A DNA stretch of 64,000 nucleotides from Serratia proteamaculans (GTDB taxonomy: Bacteria > Pseudomonadota > Gammaproteobacteria > Enterobacterales > Enterobacteriaceae), in assembly GCF_013337185.1 (NCBI RefSeq), contig NZ_SWDE01000002.1:558001-622000 (forward strand), given 5' to 3'. How positions within the stretch are numbered: the stretch's first letter is position 1; every line of letters begins with the position of its first letter. Positions 18,649-28,567 of this stretch are shown here, one piece after another. The notes beneath the pieces were generated by a model that saw only the letters and a list, made by a program, of their open reading frames with translations, was not told the DNA's origin and did not search any database. The position numbers and the translations under genes were made by a program.

Positions 18649-18664
18649 TGACAAAGTCGTCTTT
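18649..18664. promoter_or_regulatory. Candidate CusR/CopR-type copper box
   Basis: On the minus strand AAAGACGACTTTGTCA resembles the E. coli CusR box (AATGACAANNTTGTCATT). The right half TTTGTCA is intact and the left half has two changes. It lies about 75-90 nt upstream of the 18152 gene that precedes cusFCBA. No cusRS genes are in the window, so the regulator would be encoded elsewhere. Confidence 0.35.
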
Positions 18665-18720
18665 GCCAGGCGCCTGGAAATAAAAATACTTTGATATCAA
18701 TCAACCGGCGGTGTCTTAGC

Positions 18721-18750
18721 AAAAAAAAAGCCCAGCGCGGAGGCTGAGCT
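18721..18750 (-). terminator. Rho-independent terminator of the small lipoprotein gene
   Basis: On the minus strand the stem AGCTCAGC/GCTGGGCT (8 bp with one G-U) has a 6-nt loop and is followed directly by nine T residues. It ends transcription of the 18779-19000 gene and shields the cus operon. Confidence 0.85.
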
Positions 18751-18778
18751 TGGTACGGGGAAACTCACCGACGGAAGG

Positions 18779-19000
18779 TTATTTGGTTAACGCGATAATA
18801 CCCAGCGTCAGACCGGCAACCGCGGCGGCACCACCGGCGATAGCGCCTGCGGTTTCCCAGTTATCCTGAGTGGTACCTTTCATACAGGTGTTGGTGTGCA
18901 CCAAACGACCCTGATCGTCATAGACCGGGACACAAGGTGATTCAGTCGCGCACCCAGCCAGAAATACCGACAGCAGCCCAACTGCAATTAACTTTTTCAT
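18779..19000 (-). CDS. Small lipoprotein with glycine-zipper segment
   Basis: A 73-residue lipoprotein. The signal peptide ends in a lipobox (VFLAGC, Cys 17). A short polar part has two further Cys residues (SPCVPVYDD, HTNTCMKG), which could form a disulfide. The C-terminal AGAIAGGAAAVAGLTLGI segment is Gly/Ala-rich and probably membrane-inserting. TGAGGCAATAGT precedes the ATG. It is monocistronic with its own terminator. I do not recognise a named family. Confidence 0.8.
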   Translation of the reverse strand: MKKLIAVGLLSVFLAGCATESPCVPVYDDQGRLVHTNTCMKGTTQDNWETAGAIAGGAAAVAGLTLGIIALTK

Positions 19001-19162
19001 ACTATTGCCTCAATGTTCGCTCACTCTGAAATGCTACGCCGAGTGATATTCGCGCTATTGAGCCATTGTATGCGCAAAAGGCTGAACGAAGCGTTAATGA
19101 TCCGTCAGAAGATGTAATTTGAGATAACTCCGAGCGACCAACTGATAGGATCGACAGGCATT

Positions 19163-19188
19163 AAAAAAGCCCGCGAAAACGCGGGCTT
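19163..19188 (-). terminator. Rho-independent terminator of fabB
   Basis: A perfect 9-bp stem, AAGCCCGCG/CGCGGGCTT, with an AAAA loop, followed on the minus strand by a run of T residues (A run 19163-19168 on the plus strand). It lies 24 nt after the fabB stop. Confidence 0.9.
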
Positions 19189-19211
19189 GATCCACAACCT
19201 TGAGGCCGGAA

Positions 19212-20426
19212 TTACTTCTGCAGCTTGCGCATTACCAGCGTGGCGTTGGTGCCGCCGAAACCGAAGCTGTTGGACATCACGGTAGTCAGCTCGCGTTGAG
19301 TCGGCTGAGTCACGATGTTCATGCCTGCGGCTTTCTCATCCAGGTTTTCGATGTTGATGCTCGGCGCAATAAAGCCGTGCTCAACCATCAGCAGGCTGTA
19401 GATCGCTTCCTGCACGCCGGCGGCGCCCAGTGAGTGACCGGTCATGGCCTTGGTGGAGGAGATTGCCGGGGTGTTGTCGCCAAACACTTCACGGATAGCG
19501 CCCAGTTCTTTCACATCGCCAACCGGCGTAGAAGTCCCGTGCACGTTCATGTAGTCGATTGGGGTGTCAACGCCCTGCATTGCCATCTTCATGCAACGCA
19601 CTGCGCCTTCGCCTGATGGCGCAACCATGTCGGCACCGTCGGAGGTCGCACCGTAGCCGATGATTTCAGCATAGATGTGTGCGCCACGCGCCAGAGCATG
19701 TTCCAGCTCTTCTACCACCACCATACCGCCGCCGCCGGCGATGACGAAACCGTCACGCGCTGCGTCATAGGTACGGGAGGCTTTTTCCGGGGTGTCGTTG
19801 TAGCTGGTGGACAGTGCGCCCATCGCATCGAACTCACAGGCCATTTCCCAGCACAGTTCTTCACCGCCGCCGGCAAAGACTACGTCCTGCTTGCCCAGTT
19901 GGATCAGTTCAACCGCGTGGCCAATGCAGTGTGCAGAGGTTGCGCAGGCAGAGCTGATGGAATAGTTAACGCCACGAATTTTGAACGGGGTTGCCAGGCA
20001 GGCGGAAACGCCTGAAGCCATAGCCTTGGTCACCATGTACGGGCCAACGCCGCGCAGGCCTTTGGCACGCATGCCGTCGGATCCGGCAACCTGGTTGCGC
20101 GGAGAGCCGCCACCTGAGCCAACCACCAGACCGGTGCGATCGTTGGAAACCTGATCGGCAGCCAGACCTGAGTCTTTGATGGCTTCTTCCATGGAAAGAT
20201 AGGCATAAACGGACGCATCGCTCATAAAGCGCATCACTTTACGGTCGATCAGACCGGTGGTGTCCAGTTTAACATCGCCCCATACGTGACTACGCATGCC
20301 GGAATCTTTCAGCTCCTGGGAGAAAGTGATCCCAGAACGTCCTTCCTGCAGGCTCGCCAGGACCTCCTGCTGGTTGTTACCAATGCTGGAGACGATTCCC
20401 AGGCCAGTAATCACTGCACGTTTCAT
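19212..20426 (-). CDS. fabB: 3-oxoacyl-[acyl-carrier-protein] synthase I
   Basis: A 404-residue condensing enzyme that elongates acyl-ACP and is essential for unsaturated fatty acid synthesis. The thiolase-fold triad is visible: C161 ([12 protein letters not shown]), H296 ([11 protein letters not shown]) and H331 ([12 protein letters not shown]). Length and sequence match E. coli FabB closely. It is monocistronic with a strong terminator. Its promoter region carries adjacent FabR and FadR operators, so both the unsaturated-fatty-acid repressor and the long-chain acyl-CoA sensor should act on it. Confidence 0.98.
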   Translation of the reverse strand: MKRAVITGLGIVSSIGNNQQEVLASLQEGRSGITFSQELKDSGMRSHVWGDVKLDTTGLIDRKVMRFMSDASVYAYLSMEEAIKDSGLAADQVSNDRTGLVVGSGGGSPRNQVAGSDGMRAKGLRGVGPYMVTKAMASGVSACLATPFKIRGVNYSISSACATSAHCIGHAVELIQLGKQDVVFAGGGEELCWEMACEFDAMGALSTSYNDTPEKASRTYDAARDGFVIAGGGGMVVVEELEHALARGAHIYAEIIGYGATSDGADMVAPSGEGAVRCMKMAMQGVDTPIDYMNVHGTSTPVGDVKELGAIREVFGDNTPAISSTKAMTGHSLGAAGVQEAIYSLLMVEHGFIAPSINIENLDEKAAGMNIVTQPTQRELTTVMSNSFGFGGTNATLVMRKLQK

Positions 20427-20474
20427 TCAGTACCTCTTCCACAATTTTACATTCGGGATTTTGCATCGCACTTT

Positions 20475-20492
20475 AGCGTACAGATGTACGCC
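20475..20492. promoter_or_regulatory. FabR operator upstream of fabB
   Basis: The near-perfect palindrome AGCGTACAGATGTACGCC matches the known FabR operator core (AGCGTACA-N2-TGTACGCT type). It lies about 50 nt upstream of the fabB ATG, next to the FadR site, as in E. coli. Confidence 0.8.
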
Positions 20493-20493
20493 G

Positions 20494-20510
20494 AACAAGT
20501 CCGATCAGCG
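20494..20510 (-). promoter_or_regulatory. FadR activator site upstream of fabB
   Basis: On the minus strand CGCTGATCGGACTTGTT matches the FadR consensus AGCTGGTCCGACNTGTT at about 13 of 16 defined positions. It is just upstream of the FabR operator, the position from which FadR activates fabB in E. coli. Confidence 0.72.
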
Positions 20511-20596
20511 TTTTTCAGCTTTATTCTTATCCAGTTTGCGCCATAGCGCCAGCGCCGTTAGAATCCCGTCACCCCTTGAGTTACGAGCAACCCACC

Positions 20597-22618
20597 GTGA
20601 GCCACGCCCCGATCCAAACCGCAGCGTTATCCTGGAATGAACAGGGTACACCTGTTTCGAAACAGTTTGATGACGTCTACTTTTCCAATCAGGATGGGCT
20701 GGAAGAAACCCGCTACGTGTTTCTCAAGGGCAACCGGCTGCCGCTGCGTTTTGCCGAACACCCTCGCCCACTGTTTATCGTGGCGGAAACCGGCTTCGGC
20801 ACCGGGCTTAATTTTTTAACCCTGTGGCAGGCCTTTGCCGCTTTTCATGCCACCACGCCGGATGCCACGCTGCAGCGGCTGCACTTTATCAGCTTTGAAA
20901 AATTCCCGCTGCTGCAGGCCGATCTGGCGGCGGCACATGCCCGTTGGCCGGAGCTGGCGCCCTATGCCGACGAGTTACGCGCCCAATGGCCGTTGCCGCT
21001 GCCGGGCTGCCACCGCCTGTTGCTGGCGGAAGGCCGCATTACGCTGGATCTGTGGTTCGGTGACGTCAACGAGTTACTGCCGCACTTCGACGCCAGCATG
21101 CACCGTCAAATCGACGCCTGGTTCCTCGACGGCTTCGCCCCATCGAAAAATCCGGATATGTGGACCGAACAACTGTTCGCCGCCATGGCACGCTTTGCCC
21201 GGCCGGGGGGCAGCCTGGCCACCTTCACCGCCGCAGGTTTTGTACGGCGCGGGCTGCAGCAGGCCGGATTTGAAGTCATGAAAAGCAAAGGTTTTGGCCA
21301 AAAACGCGAAATGCTGATTGGCGAGTTGCCTGCCGATGCGCCAGCGGTTGTCCACCCCACGCCCTGGTTACTGCGCCCGGCCGCCGACAATACCGACGAT
21401 ATCGCTATCATTGGCGGCGGCGTTGCCAGCGCCTTGACTGCCCTCGCCCTGTTGCGCCGTGGCGCGAAGGTCACGCTGTATTGTGCCGATCCTCAGCCGG
21501 CCGAAGGGGCATCGGGCAACCGTCAGGGAGCGCTTTATCCATTGCTGAACGGCCGCAGTGATGCCCTGGAGAATTTCTTCAGCGCCGCTTTCCTTTTTGC
21601 CCGCCGTCAATACGACGCGCTGGTAAAACAAGGCGTGACGTTTGACCACCAGTGGTGTGGCGTCAGCCAATTGGCCTATGATGAAAAAAGTGCCGGAAAG
21701 ATTGCCAACATGCTGGCGGTGGAATGGCCGCAGCCACTGGCCGTGGCGGCCGATCGCACCATGCTCAGCGCCCTGTGTGGTATCGACAGTGGTTTTGGCG
21801 GCATTAACTACCCACAGGGTGGCTGGCTGTGCCCGGCCGAACTGACACGCAATGCGATTGCTCTGGCGCAACGCCAGGGATTGAGCTGTCACTATGAGGC
21901 TGACGTCAAGGCCCTGACCGCCACCGACAGCGGCTGGCAGCTCAGTCTCGGCCCGGATGAAACCCGACAGCATACGACGGTGATCCTGGCCAACGGCCAC
22001 CGGCTTGGTGAACTGGCGCCCAGTGAAGCGCTACCGGTTTATGCGGTACGCGGTCAAGTCTCCCATATTCCCACCACCCCAGCGCTGAGCGAATTGAAAC
22101 AGGTGCTGTGTTACGACGGCTACCTGACGCCGGTCAATGCCAACAACCAACAGCACTGTATCGGTGCCAGCTACCAGCGCGGCGAAACCTCCACCGAATA
22201 CCGCGAGGAAGAACAGCAGGACAACCGTGCTCGCCTGCTGCGCTGCCTGCCGGAGCTGGCCTGGCCTGCGCAGGTTGATGTCAGCGGTCAGCAGGCCCGT
22301 TGCGGCGTGCGTAGCGCCACCCGCGATCACCTGCCGATGATTGGCGCGGTGCCAGACTATCAGGCTACGCTGACGCAGTATCAGCATCTGCAACGCCAGC
22401 ATCAACGCGGCGAGGCTATCGCCGATGCGCCAGGCTACCCAAATCTGTTTGTGATTGGCGCGTTAGGTTCACGAGGGCTGTGCTCGGCACCGCTGGCAGC
22501 GGAAATTTTGGCGGCGCAGCTGTTCGGAGAACCCTTGCCGGGCGACGCAGAAATGTTGGCGGCATTGAATCCGAACCGGATGTGGGTAAGAAAACTGCTG
22601 AAGGGACGTGCGGTGTAA
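20597..22618 (+). CDS. mnmC: MnmC, bifunctional tRNA cmnm5U/mnm5U wobble-modification enzyme
   Basis: About 673 residues. The N-terminal half (~1-245) is the SAM methyltransferase MnmC2 ([14 protein letters not shown] motif). The C-terminal half is the FAD oxidoreductase MnmC1 ([15 protein letters not shown] dinucleotide motif near residue 262), which removes the carboxymethyl group. It finishes mnm5(s2)U34 in several tRNAs. The GTG at 20597 gives the family's usual N-terminus; an in-frame TTG at 20576 would add seven residues, and neither has a strong Shine-Dalgarno. It is divergent from fabB, as in E. coli. Confidence 0.95.
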   Translation: MSHAPIQTAALSWNEQGTPVSKQFDDVYFSNQDGLEETRYVFLKGNRLPLRFAEHPRPLFIVAETGFGTGLNFLTLWQAFAAFHATTPDATLQRLHFISFEKFPLLQADLAAAHARWPELAPYADELRAQWPLPLPGCHRLLLAEGRITLDLWFGDVNELLPHFDASMHRQIDAWFLDGFAPSKNPDMWTEQLFAAMARFARPGGSLATFTAAGFVRRGLQQAGFEVMKSKGFGQKREMLIGELPADAPAVVHPTPWLLRPAADNTDDIAIIGGGVASALTALALLRRGAKVTLYCADPQPAEGASGNRQGALYPLLNGRSDALENFFSAAFLFARRQYDALVKQGVTFDHQWCGVSQLAYDEKSAGKIANMLAVEWPQPLAVAADRTMLSALCGIDSGFGGINYPQGGWLCPAELTRNAIALAQRQGLSCHYEADVKALTATDSGWQLSLGPDETRQHTTVILANGHRLGELAPSEALPVYAVRGQVSHIPTTPALSELKQVLCYDGYLTPVNANNQQHCIGASYQRGETSTEYREEEQQDNRARLLRCLPELAWPAQVDVSGQQARCGVRSATRDHLPMIGAVPDYQATLTQYQHLQRQHQRGEAIADAPGYPNLFVIGALGSRGLCSAPLAAEILAAQLFGEPLPGDAEMLAALNPNRMWVRKLLKGRAV

Positions 22619-22627
22619 GGCGAATGT

Positions 22628-22658
22628 AACCGGGCGCTGTTATGAACTGCACCCGGTT
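22628..22658. terminator. Hairpin between convergent mnmC and yfcL
   Basis: AACCGGG (22628-22634) pairs with CCCGGTT (22652-22658) across a 17-nt loop in the 47-nt convergent gap. The T tract is weak, so it is a likely but not strong bidirectional terminator. Confidence 0.45.
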
Positions 22659-22665
22659 AAACGGA

Positions 22666-22947
22666 TCAGGCGGTCGGCAGTGCGGTTTGGTACAGATTTT
22701 CCCACATGCCATACACCAATACCTGGTCCGGCGGCGACAGCTCACCGGCAGCAATGGCTTTATGCAGGCTGTTTTCCACCTGCGCTTTCAGCGCTTCGGC
22801 GGTGTGATCACCCTGTTCTTCCACTTCGGCAACCGCCAGCGTCAGATGACCGCGCAGGTAGCCACCGGCAAACAGTTCATCATCGCTGGCGTGCTCTACC
22901 ATGTCATCAATCAGCGCCAAAATGCGCGCTTCGAATTCTGCGATCAT
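22666..22947 (-). CDS. yfcL: YfcL-family protein
   Basis: A 93-residue acidic cytoplasmic protein. It matches E. coli YfcL in [24 protein letters not shown] and in the C-terminal [13 protein letters not shown] block. Function is not known. I chose the ATG at 22947, with GAGGAAATTTG upstream and the family N-terminus MIAEF. It is 31 nt downstream of epmC in the same direction, as in E. coli. Confidence 0.9.
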   Translation of the reverse strand: MIAEFEARILALIDDMVEHASDDELFAGGYLRGHLTLAVAEVEEQGDHTAEALKAQVENSLHKAIAAGELSPPDQVLVYGMWENLYQTALPTA

Positions 22948-22978
22948 CAAATTTCCTCATTAAATAACAAACTGACGG

Positions 22979-23536
22979 TCAGTTGAGGTCTTCCGGATAG
23001 GGGAAAAGCTCCGCCGTCAGCGGTGGCGTATTGTAAAACGATTGTAACGCCTGAATAAAGCGCGCAGGTCTTGTGGGTATTCCCTGTTCCAACAGTAACA
23101 GTACCCGCTCGCGTACTTTACGCTGGAAGGCAATGCGGTCTGGTTCGCAGTCTCCGTTCAGGTTGTCGCAGCTGACATTGAACGGGAAACCGGCCGCCAC
23201 GCAGAACATCCACTCCAGCGACTGCGGTTTAATTTCTACCGCTTCGAATTCGCTTTGCGTCTGGGCGTCGCGCCCGTCCGGGCAGTACCAGTAACCGAAG
23301 TCGACCAGTTTGCGGCGCTGTTCACCGGCAATGCACCAGTGAGAAATCTCATGCATGCCGCTGGCGTAGTAACCGTGAGCAAAGACAATGCGGTGGTACG
23401 GCAGTTGGTCGTCGGCCGGCAAATAAATCGGCTCATCGTCGCCCTTGACCAGCCGGGTGTTGTAATCATCACTGAAGCACTGATTGAAGATATCAATCAG
23501 CTGTTCATATTGATGGGTAGCCTGTGTGTCTGACAT
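22979..23536 (-). CDS. epmC: EpmC, elongation factor P hydroxylase
   Basis: A 185-residue protein (E. coli YfcM has 182). It hydroxylates the beta-lysyl-lysine modification that EpmA/EpmB place on EF-P. The metal-binding motif HEISHWCIAG and the DFGYWYCPDGRDAQTQ block are diagnostic. The start MSDTQATHQYEQL at 23536 matches the family better than the open extension to 23557. epmA, epmB and efp are not in this window, as in E. coli. Confidence 0.95.
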   Translation of the reverse strand: MSDTQATHQYEQLIDIFNQCFSDDYNTRLVKGDDEPIYLPADDQLPYHRIVFAHGYYASGMHEISHWCIAGEQRRKLVDFGYWYCPDGRDAQTQSEFEAVEIKPQSLEWMFCVAAGFPFNVSCDNLNGDCEPDRIAFQRKVRERVLLLLEQGIPTRPARFIQALQSFYNTPPLTAELFPYPEDLN

Positions 23537-23600
23537 AAACAAATCCAATAACCACAAAAATAAAGCGGTAATTATTTCACTTTAGCGCTCGCTTGGCATG

Positions 23601-24401
23601 CTAAATATGCAATGCCAGCCACTGCTGAATTTCCGTACCGTGATTGTCGTACAACAGCTTGCAGCTCATCACCAGCGAAACGATGACGATCATCGGGCGG
23701 ATCAGCTTCTGCCCACGGGTCATCACCATATGCGCCCCGAGGCGCGCCCCCAGCACCTGCCCAACCAGCATCACCAGACCGATACTCCACACCACCTTGC
23801 CGCCGATGATAAACAACACCAGGCTGCCAAAGTTGGAAGTGAAGTTTAGCACCTTGGCGTGGGCGGTGGATTTGGCCAGGTTAAAGCCACACAGCGTCAC
23901 ATAGGCCAGCGCGTAGAAGGAGCCGGCGCCAGGGCCAAAGAAGCCGTCATAAAAACCCACGCAGCCCCCGGCCACCAGCCCGAACGGCAAGGCGCCCAAA
24001 CGGCGTTGCCGATCATTTTCGCCCAGACGCGGGGTCAGCAGGAAGTACAGGCCGATGCCGATCACCAGTAACGGCAGCATCTGCCGCAGCAGATCGGCGC
24101 GCATGTGCTGCACCAGGATCGCCCCGGCGACAGAGCCGATCAGCGCCAACAGAATGGTCAGTTTTTGATCATTGAGATCAACGGCTCGTCGGCGGATGAA
24201 GTACAGGCTGGCGGATAAGGAACCGCCCACCGACTGCAGTTTGTTGGTCGCCAGCGCCTGCGCGGGAGACACCCCCACCGCCAGCAGCGCCGGCACGGTC
24301 AACAGGCCACCCCCACCGGCGATGGAGTCGATAAAGCCCGCCAGCAATGCCACCACAAACAAAACCCCGAGCATCTCGGGGCCAACGACGAACCAATCCA
24401 T
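23601..24401 (-). CDS. yfcA: TSUP/TauE-family membrane transporter YfcA
   Basis: A 266-residue inner-membrane protein with about eight helices and the two internal TSUP repeats. Motifs: AGFIDSIAGGGGLLTVPALL near the N-terminus and GFYDGFFGPGAGSF in the second repeat. Family members export sulfite, sulfoacetate or similar anions; the YfcA substrate is not established. It is separated from mepA by 3 nt, indicating a shared transcript. Confidence 0.92.
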   Translation of the reverse strand: MDWFVVGPEMLGVLFVVALLAGFIDSIAGGGGLLTVPALLAVGVSPAQALATNKLQSVGGSLSASLYFIRRRAVDLNDQKLTILLALIGSVAGAILVQHMRADLLRQMLPLLVIGIGLYFLLTPRLGENDRQRRLGALPFGLVAGGCVGFYDGFFGPGAGSFYALAYVTLCGFNLAKSTAHAKVLNFTSNFGSLVLFIIGGKVVWSIGLVMLVGQVLGARLGAHMVMTRGQKLIRPMIVIVSLVMSCKLLYDNHGTEIQQWLALHI

Positions 24402-24404
24402 TTA

Positions 24405-25232
24405 TTATTCCGCAGCGAAATGGTTATTCAGCAATGCCTGACAGGTAGGCGGTAATGGCGGCGGTACCGGTTTACCCGGCTTGGCACTCGGCTGATGCGG
24501 GACGAACCAACTTGCCAGTTCGGCACCGCAGCCGTCACCCGGCGGTGGGGTATCCTGTTCTTTACACTCCAGGCTACCGGACGGACAACGCAGGCGCACA
24601 TGCATGTGCGCGCGATGCCCAAACCATGGCCGCACCTTGTGCAACCAGTCACGATCGGCACCGGCATCCAGGCACAAGCGCTGCTTGATCGCCGGATTGA
24701 CGAAGATGCGCGTCACTTCCTGATCCTGCGCCGCCGCTTTGATCAAGGTTTCAATTTGCGGCTGCCACTGGCGCGCAACCACCTGCTTGCCGTCGCTGGA
24801 AACCAAATCGATCGGCTGCGGCTTCAGCAGTTGCTGCGCACTCCAGCGTTGGCGCGGCAACTGTAACCAGATGTCGACATCCAGCCCGGACTGATGGCTG
24901 GCATGACCGCTGCTGAAGCGCCCGCCAGCCGGCATCGCCATATCGCCGATCAGTACCGTACCGAGGTTTTTTTGATTCGCCTTGCTGCTCAGACGCTGGA
25001 TAAACGCCAGCAGATCCGGGTGACCGAAGTAGCGGCGTTGATCGGGACGCATCACCTGATAATCCGGCGAGTTCAGCGGCAGCGGCTGGGCGCCGATAAT
25101 ACAACCATTGGCAAAACCGCCCACCGCCTGCGGCGAACCGGCCACCGGGTGATCGATTTTCTGCCACGGCGTCAAAGCCATGGCAGAGCCCGAAGCCATC
25201 AGGGCAAGGATGCCCAACATCCAGTTTTTCAT
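24405..25232 (-). CDS. mepA: MepA, penicillin-insensitive murein endopeptidase
   Basis: A 275-residue periplasmic LAS-type zinc peptidase (M74) that cuts D-Ala-meso-DAP cross-links. The signal peptide is cleaved near residue 19 (ASGSAMA). The zinc motifs are [16 protein letters not shown] (His, Asp) and HMHVRL near residue 211. Paired cysteines in the C-terminal half match the disulfides of the E. coli enzyme. It lies 5 nt downstream of aroC on the same strand. Confidence 0.95.
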   Translation of the reverse strand: MKNWMLGILALMASGSAMALTPWQKIDHPVAGSPQAVGGFANGCIIGAQPLPLNSPDYQVMRPDQRRYFGHPDLLAFIQRLSSKANQKNLGTVLIGDMAMPAGGRFSSGHASHQSGLDVDIWLQLPRQRWSAQQLLKPQPIDLVSSDGKQVVARQWQPQIETLIKAAAQDQEVTRIFVNPAIKQRLCLDAGADRDWLHKVRPWFGHRAHMHVRLRCPSGSLECKEQDTPPPGDGCGAELASWFVPHQPSAKPGKPVPPPLPPTCQALLNNHFAAE

Positions 25233-25237
25233 GGTGA

Positions 25238-26323
25238 TTACCAGCGTGGAACGTTAGAAACCACATCACCGTTCTGCGCACGTTGGCGCAACAGGTGATC
25301 CATCAGCACAATCGCCATCATTGCTTCGGCGATCGGTACCGCACGGATGCCGACGCAAGGGTCGTGGCGGCCACGGGTGACCATTTCCACCGCTTCGCCC
25401 TGGCGGTTGATGGTTCTGCCCGGCACCATGATGCTGGAAGTCGGTTTCAGCGCCAGATGCGCAATCACCGCCTGACCGCTGCTGATACCGCCGAGAATGC
25501 CGCCCGCATGGTTGCTCTGGAAACCTTCCGGGGTGATTTCGTCGCGGTTTTCACTGCCGCGCTTGGTCACAACGCTAAAGCCATCGCCAATTTCCACCCC
25601 TTTTACTGCATTGATGCTCATCAGCGCATGCGCCAAATCCGCGTCAAGACGGTCAAACACCGGTTCGCCAAGGCCGACCGGCACGTTTTCTGCCACTACG
25701 CTGACCTTGGCGCCAATGGAGTCGCCCTCTTTCTTCAACGCGCGCATCAGTTCGTCCAGGGCTTCCAGCTTGTCTGGGTCAGGACAGAAGAACGGGTTTT
25801 GTTCGACCTGCTCCCAGTCTTTCAGCTCGCAGACCACGTCGCCGATCTGCGCCAGGTAGCCACGCACCTGTACGCCAAATTTCTGTTGCAGGTATTTCTT
25901 GGCAATCGCCCCCGCCGCAACGCGCATGGCGGTTTCACGCGCCGAAGAACGGCCACCGCCACGGTAGTCGCGCACGCCGTATTTTTGTTCGTAGGTGTAG
26001 TCTGCATGTCCCGGACGGAACACGTCTTTAATGGCACCGTAGTCCTGCGAGCGCTGGTCGGTGTTTTCGATGATCAGCCCGATACTGGTACCGGTGGTCA
26101 CGCCTTCAAACACGCCGGAAAGAATACGGACCTGATCCGGCTCACGGCGTTGGGTGGTATAACGAGAGGTGCCCGGACGACGGCGGTCCAGATCGTGCTG
26201 CAAATCAGCTTCGGTAAGCGGAATGCCCGGCGGCACACCGTCTACGATACATCCCAGCGCCACACCGTGAGATTCACCAAATGTGGTGACGCGGAAAATC
26301 TGCCCAATACTGTTTCCTGCCAT
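25238..26323 (-). CDS. aroC: Chorismate synthase
   Basis: A 361-residue FMN-dependent enzyme that converts EPSP to chorismate, the last step of the shikimate pathway. The three family signatures are present: [18 protein letters not shown] at the N-terminus, the [19 protein letters not shown] block, and [19 protein letters not shown] near the C-terminus. Length equals E. coli AroC. It is followed by mepA and yfcA in the same direction, and prmB lies 62 nt upstream. Confidence 0.98.
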   Translation of the reverse strand: MAGNSIGQIFRVTTFGESHGVALGCIVDGVPPGIPLTEADLQHDLDRRRPGTSRYTTQRREPDQVRILSGVFEGVTTGTSIGLIIENTDQRSQDYGAIKDVFRPGHADYTYEQKYGVRDYRGGGRSSARETAMRVAAGAIAKKYLQQKFGVQVRGYLAQIGDVVCELKDWEQVEQNPFFCPDPDKLEALDELMRALKKEGDSIGAKVSVVAENVPVGLGEPVFDRLDADLAHALMSINAVKGVEIGDGFSVVTKRGSENRDEITPEGFQSNHAGGILGGISSGQAVIAHLALKPTSSIMVPGRTINRQGEAVEMVTRGRHDPCVGIRAVPIAEAMMAIVLMDHLLRQRAQNGDVVSNVPRW

Positions 26324-26385
26324 CGCGGATCCTTACCCTTAATTATTATCTTTGTTGGGCCCGCGAGGACAGGCCCGGAGAATGC

Positions 26386-27318
26386 TTAGCTGCGGTAGAG
26401 GCTGAAATGCTCTTTGCAATCTACCAGTTGCTGTTTGGTCAGCATGAACACCCCGTCACCGCCGTTTTCGAACTCCAGCCAGCTGAACGGAATATCCGGA
26501 TACTGTTCCATCAGATGTACCATGCTGTTACCCACTTCACAAATCAGCACGCCATCGTCGCTCAGGTAATCCGGCGCGCAGGCCAGAATGCGACGCACCA
26601 GCTTCAGACCGTCGCTACCCGCCGCCAGACCCAGTTCAGGTTCAAAGCGGAACTCTTCCGGCAGGTCGGACATGTCTTCTGCATCGACGTACGGCGGGTT
26701 GGTGACAATCAGATCGTACTGGATAGCCGGAAGATCGCGGAACAGATCGGAACGGATCGGCGTCACCTGCTGTTCAACACCCAGCGCCTGAATATTGCGC
26801 TCGGTCACCGCCAGCACGTCGGCGGAGATGTCTACTGCGTCCACTTCCGCTTCCGGGAAAGCGTAGCCGCAGGCAATGGCGATACAGCCGCTGCCGGTAC
26901 ACATGTCGAGAATGTGGCTTGGCGGATGAGGGATTAGAGCGCTGAAACGATCGTTGATCAATTCGCCAATCGGGGAACGCGGTACCAGCACGCGCTCATC
27001 GACATAAAACTCCAGGTCGCAGAACCAGGCTTTGTTGGTCAGGTAGGCGACCGGGATGCGCTCGTTGACGCGGCGGATCACGCGTTCAACAATGCGGTGG
27101 CGCTCGCTGGAGGTCAAGCGTGCGGTGTGCATGTCCTCTGGAATATCCAGCGGCAGGAACAGGCTTGGCAGCACCAATTGCACCGCTTCGTCCCACGGAT
27201 TATCGGTTCCGTGACCATAGTAGATACCAGCGGCGTTAAAACGGCTTACCGTCCAGCGCAGCATATCCTGAATGGTGTGCAGTTCGTTCACTGCTTCCTC
27301 GACGAAAATTTTGTCCAA
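26386..27318 (-). CDS. prmB: PrmB, ribosomal protein uL3 glutamine methyltransferase
   Basis: A 310-residue SAM-dependent methyltransferase that modifies Gln150 of ribosomal protein L3. SAM motif [18 protein letters not shown] and catalytic motif [15 protein letters not shown] are clear. I set the start at a TTG (27318): GGAGGGCAAA precedes it and it gives exactly the E. coli length and N-terminus ([13 protein letters not shown]). The open extension upstream to 27384 has no family similarity. It is divergent from smrB. Confidence 0.95.
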   Translation of the reverse strand: MDKIFVEEAVNELHTIQDMLRWTVSRFNAAGIYYGHGTDNPWDEAVQLVLPSLFLPLDIPEDMHTARLTSSERHRIVERVIRRVNERIPVAYLTNKAWFCDLEFYVDERVLVPRSPIGELINDRFSALIPHPPSHILDMCTGSGCIAIACGYAFPEAEVDAVDISADVLAVTERNIQALGVEQQVTPIRSDLFRDLPAIQYDLIVTNPPYVDAEDMSDLPEEFRFEPELGLAAGSDGLKLVRRILACAPDYLSDDGVLICEVGNSMVHLMEQYPDIPFSWLEFENGGDGVFMLTKQQLVDCKEHFSLYRS

Positions 27319-27488
27319 TTTGCCCTCCGGCAGGCACTGTGATTCATGATTTAGCCGCATAGTTTGCCATGAAGCCCGCGACAAATCACGCTAACCCCTT
27401 GCGCTTTTCATTTTGGCGCGAATTTTGCGTCGACAGATACCCGCGACACGGTAAACTACCGCGATAAATGATTTCCGGTGAATGAAAA

Positions 27489-28019
27489 ATGAAGAACAAG
27501 CACCCTCTGAGCAAAGATGAATTGCAGCTCTTCAGAGAGTCGGTAGTAGACGCAAAAAAGCTGCGTCAGGACACCATTGTCCACCGTAAACCCAAGCCAA
27601 AAACCAAACAGATTGCCCCGCAGCGCCTGCTGCAGGAACAGGTGGACGCTAGTTATTATTTCTCAGATGAATACCAACCGCAGTTGGAAGAGGAAGGCCC
27701 GACGCGCTATGTGCGCCCCGGTTACAGTGCTTTTGAGCTGAAAAAACTGCGCCGCGGTGACTATTCGCCGGAGCTGTTTCTCGATTTGCACGGCCTGACC
27801 CAAATGCAGGCCAAGCAGGAGCTGGGCGCATTGATCGCCGCCTGCCGACGCGAACACGTACACTGCGCCTGTGTGATGCACGGCCACGGCAAGCATATCC
27901 TGAAACAGCAAACCCCGCTGTGGCTGGCGCAGCATCCCGACGTGCTGGTGTTCCATCAGGCCCCCAAGGAATGGGGCGGTACTGCGGCCATCTTGCTGCT
28001 GGTCGAACTGGCCGAGTAA
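27489..28019 (+). CDS. smrB: SmrB, ribosome-rescue endonuclease
   Basis: A 176-residue protein with a basic N-terminal tail and a C-terminal Smr domain. Its [11 protein letters not shown] motif and [11 protein letters not shown] motif (the GxG nuclease loop) are intact. In E. coli SmrB binds collided ribosomes and cuts the mRNA between them. AATGAAAA around the start gives modest initiation signals. It is divergent from prmB and convergent with sixA across a strong terminator. Confidence 0.95.
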   Translation: MKNKHPLSKDELQLFRESVVDAKKLRQDTIVHRKPKPKTKQIAPQRLLQEQVDASYYFSDEYQPQLEEEGPTRYVRPGYSAFELKKLRRGDYSPELFLDLHGLTQMQAKQELGALIAACRREHVHCACVMHGHGKHILKQQTPLWLAQHPDVLVFHQAPKEWGGTAAILLLVELAE

Positions 28020-28032
28020 ACCGCAGAAATGA

Positions 28033-28063
28033 CAAAAGGGCGATATTGAACATCGCCCTTTTG
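28033..28063. terminator. Bidirectional terminator between smrB and sixA
   Basis: A perfect 12-bp stem, CAAAAGGGCGAT/ATCGCCCTTTTG, has a 7-nt loop and T/A-rich flanks on both strands in the 65-nt convergent gap. Confidence 0.9.
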
Positions 28064-28084
28064 TTTGGAACCGGCCTGCGGCCC

Positions 28085-28567
28085 CTACACTTTAGCCATC
28101 ACCTGCGACGGGCTGACCTGCCATTCAAACTTACCGCAGCTGCCGTCTGCCGCCAAATCAACATTGGCGATTGCCGAGGTGGCAAACATCGGCGGACATT
28201 CACCCGGGCAAAGCTCAGCCACCAGGTAACCGACCAGCGGCAAGTGGGAGACGATCAGCACCGAGGTGATCCCCTGCTGCGCCAGCGCCTGCAAATAACT
28301 GCCCACCAGGCTGGCATCCCCGCCCGGCGTCAGCTCAGGCAGCACTTCTTCGCTCGCCGGCAAGGTCAAGGCTTCACGCACCGTGGCCAGCGTCTGCTCG
28401 GCCCGCAGATAAGGGCTGACCAGCACTCGTTCAATATCCACAGACTTGGTATTTAACCAGGCCGCCATCTGACGTGACTCATCACGGCCACAAACAGTAA
28501 GAGGTCTTACCGAATCGCTGGCCGCATCGAGTGCCGCCTCTCCGTGACGCATAATCAAAACTTGCAT
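28085..28567 (-). CDS. sixA: SixA phosphohistidine phosphatase
   Basis: A 160-residue histidine phosphatase (phosphoglycerate-mutase fold) with the RHGEA motif at residues 7-11 (catalytic H8). It dephosphorylates histidine phosphotransfer proteins such as the nitrogen PTS protein NPr and the ArcB HPt domain. The order smrB/sixA/fadJ is that of E. coli. The ribosome binding site is weak (GCGGTGCAAT before the ATG). Confidence 0.95.
   Translation of the reverse strand: MQVLIMRHGEAALDAASDSVRPLTVCGRDESRQMAAWLNTKSVDIERVLVSPYLRAEQTLATVREALTLPASEEVLPELTPGGDASLVGSYLQALAQQGITSVLIVSHLPLVGYLVAELCPGECPPMFATSAIANVDLAADGSCGKFEWQVSPSQVMAKV

Noticed and set aside
25283-26389. A 368-codon open frame on the plus strand opposite aroC
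   Set aside because: It is fully antisense to a textbook chorismate synthase, has a composition typical of a GC-rich shadow frame (His/Arg/Gln-rich), no family motif and no ribosome binding site.
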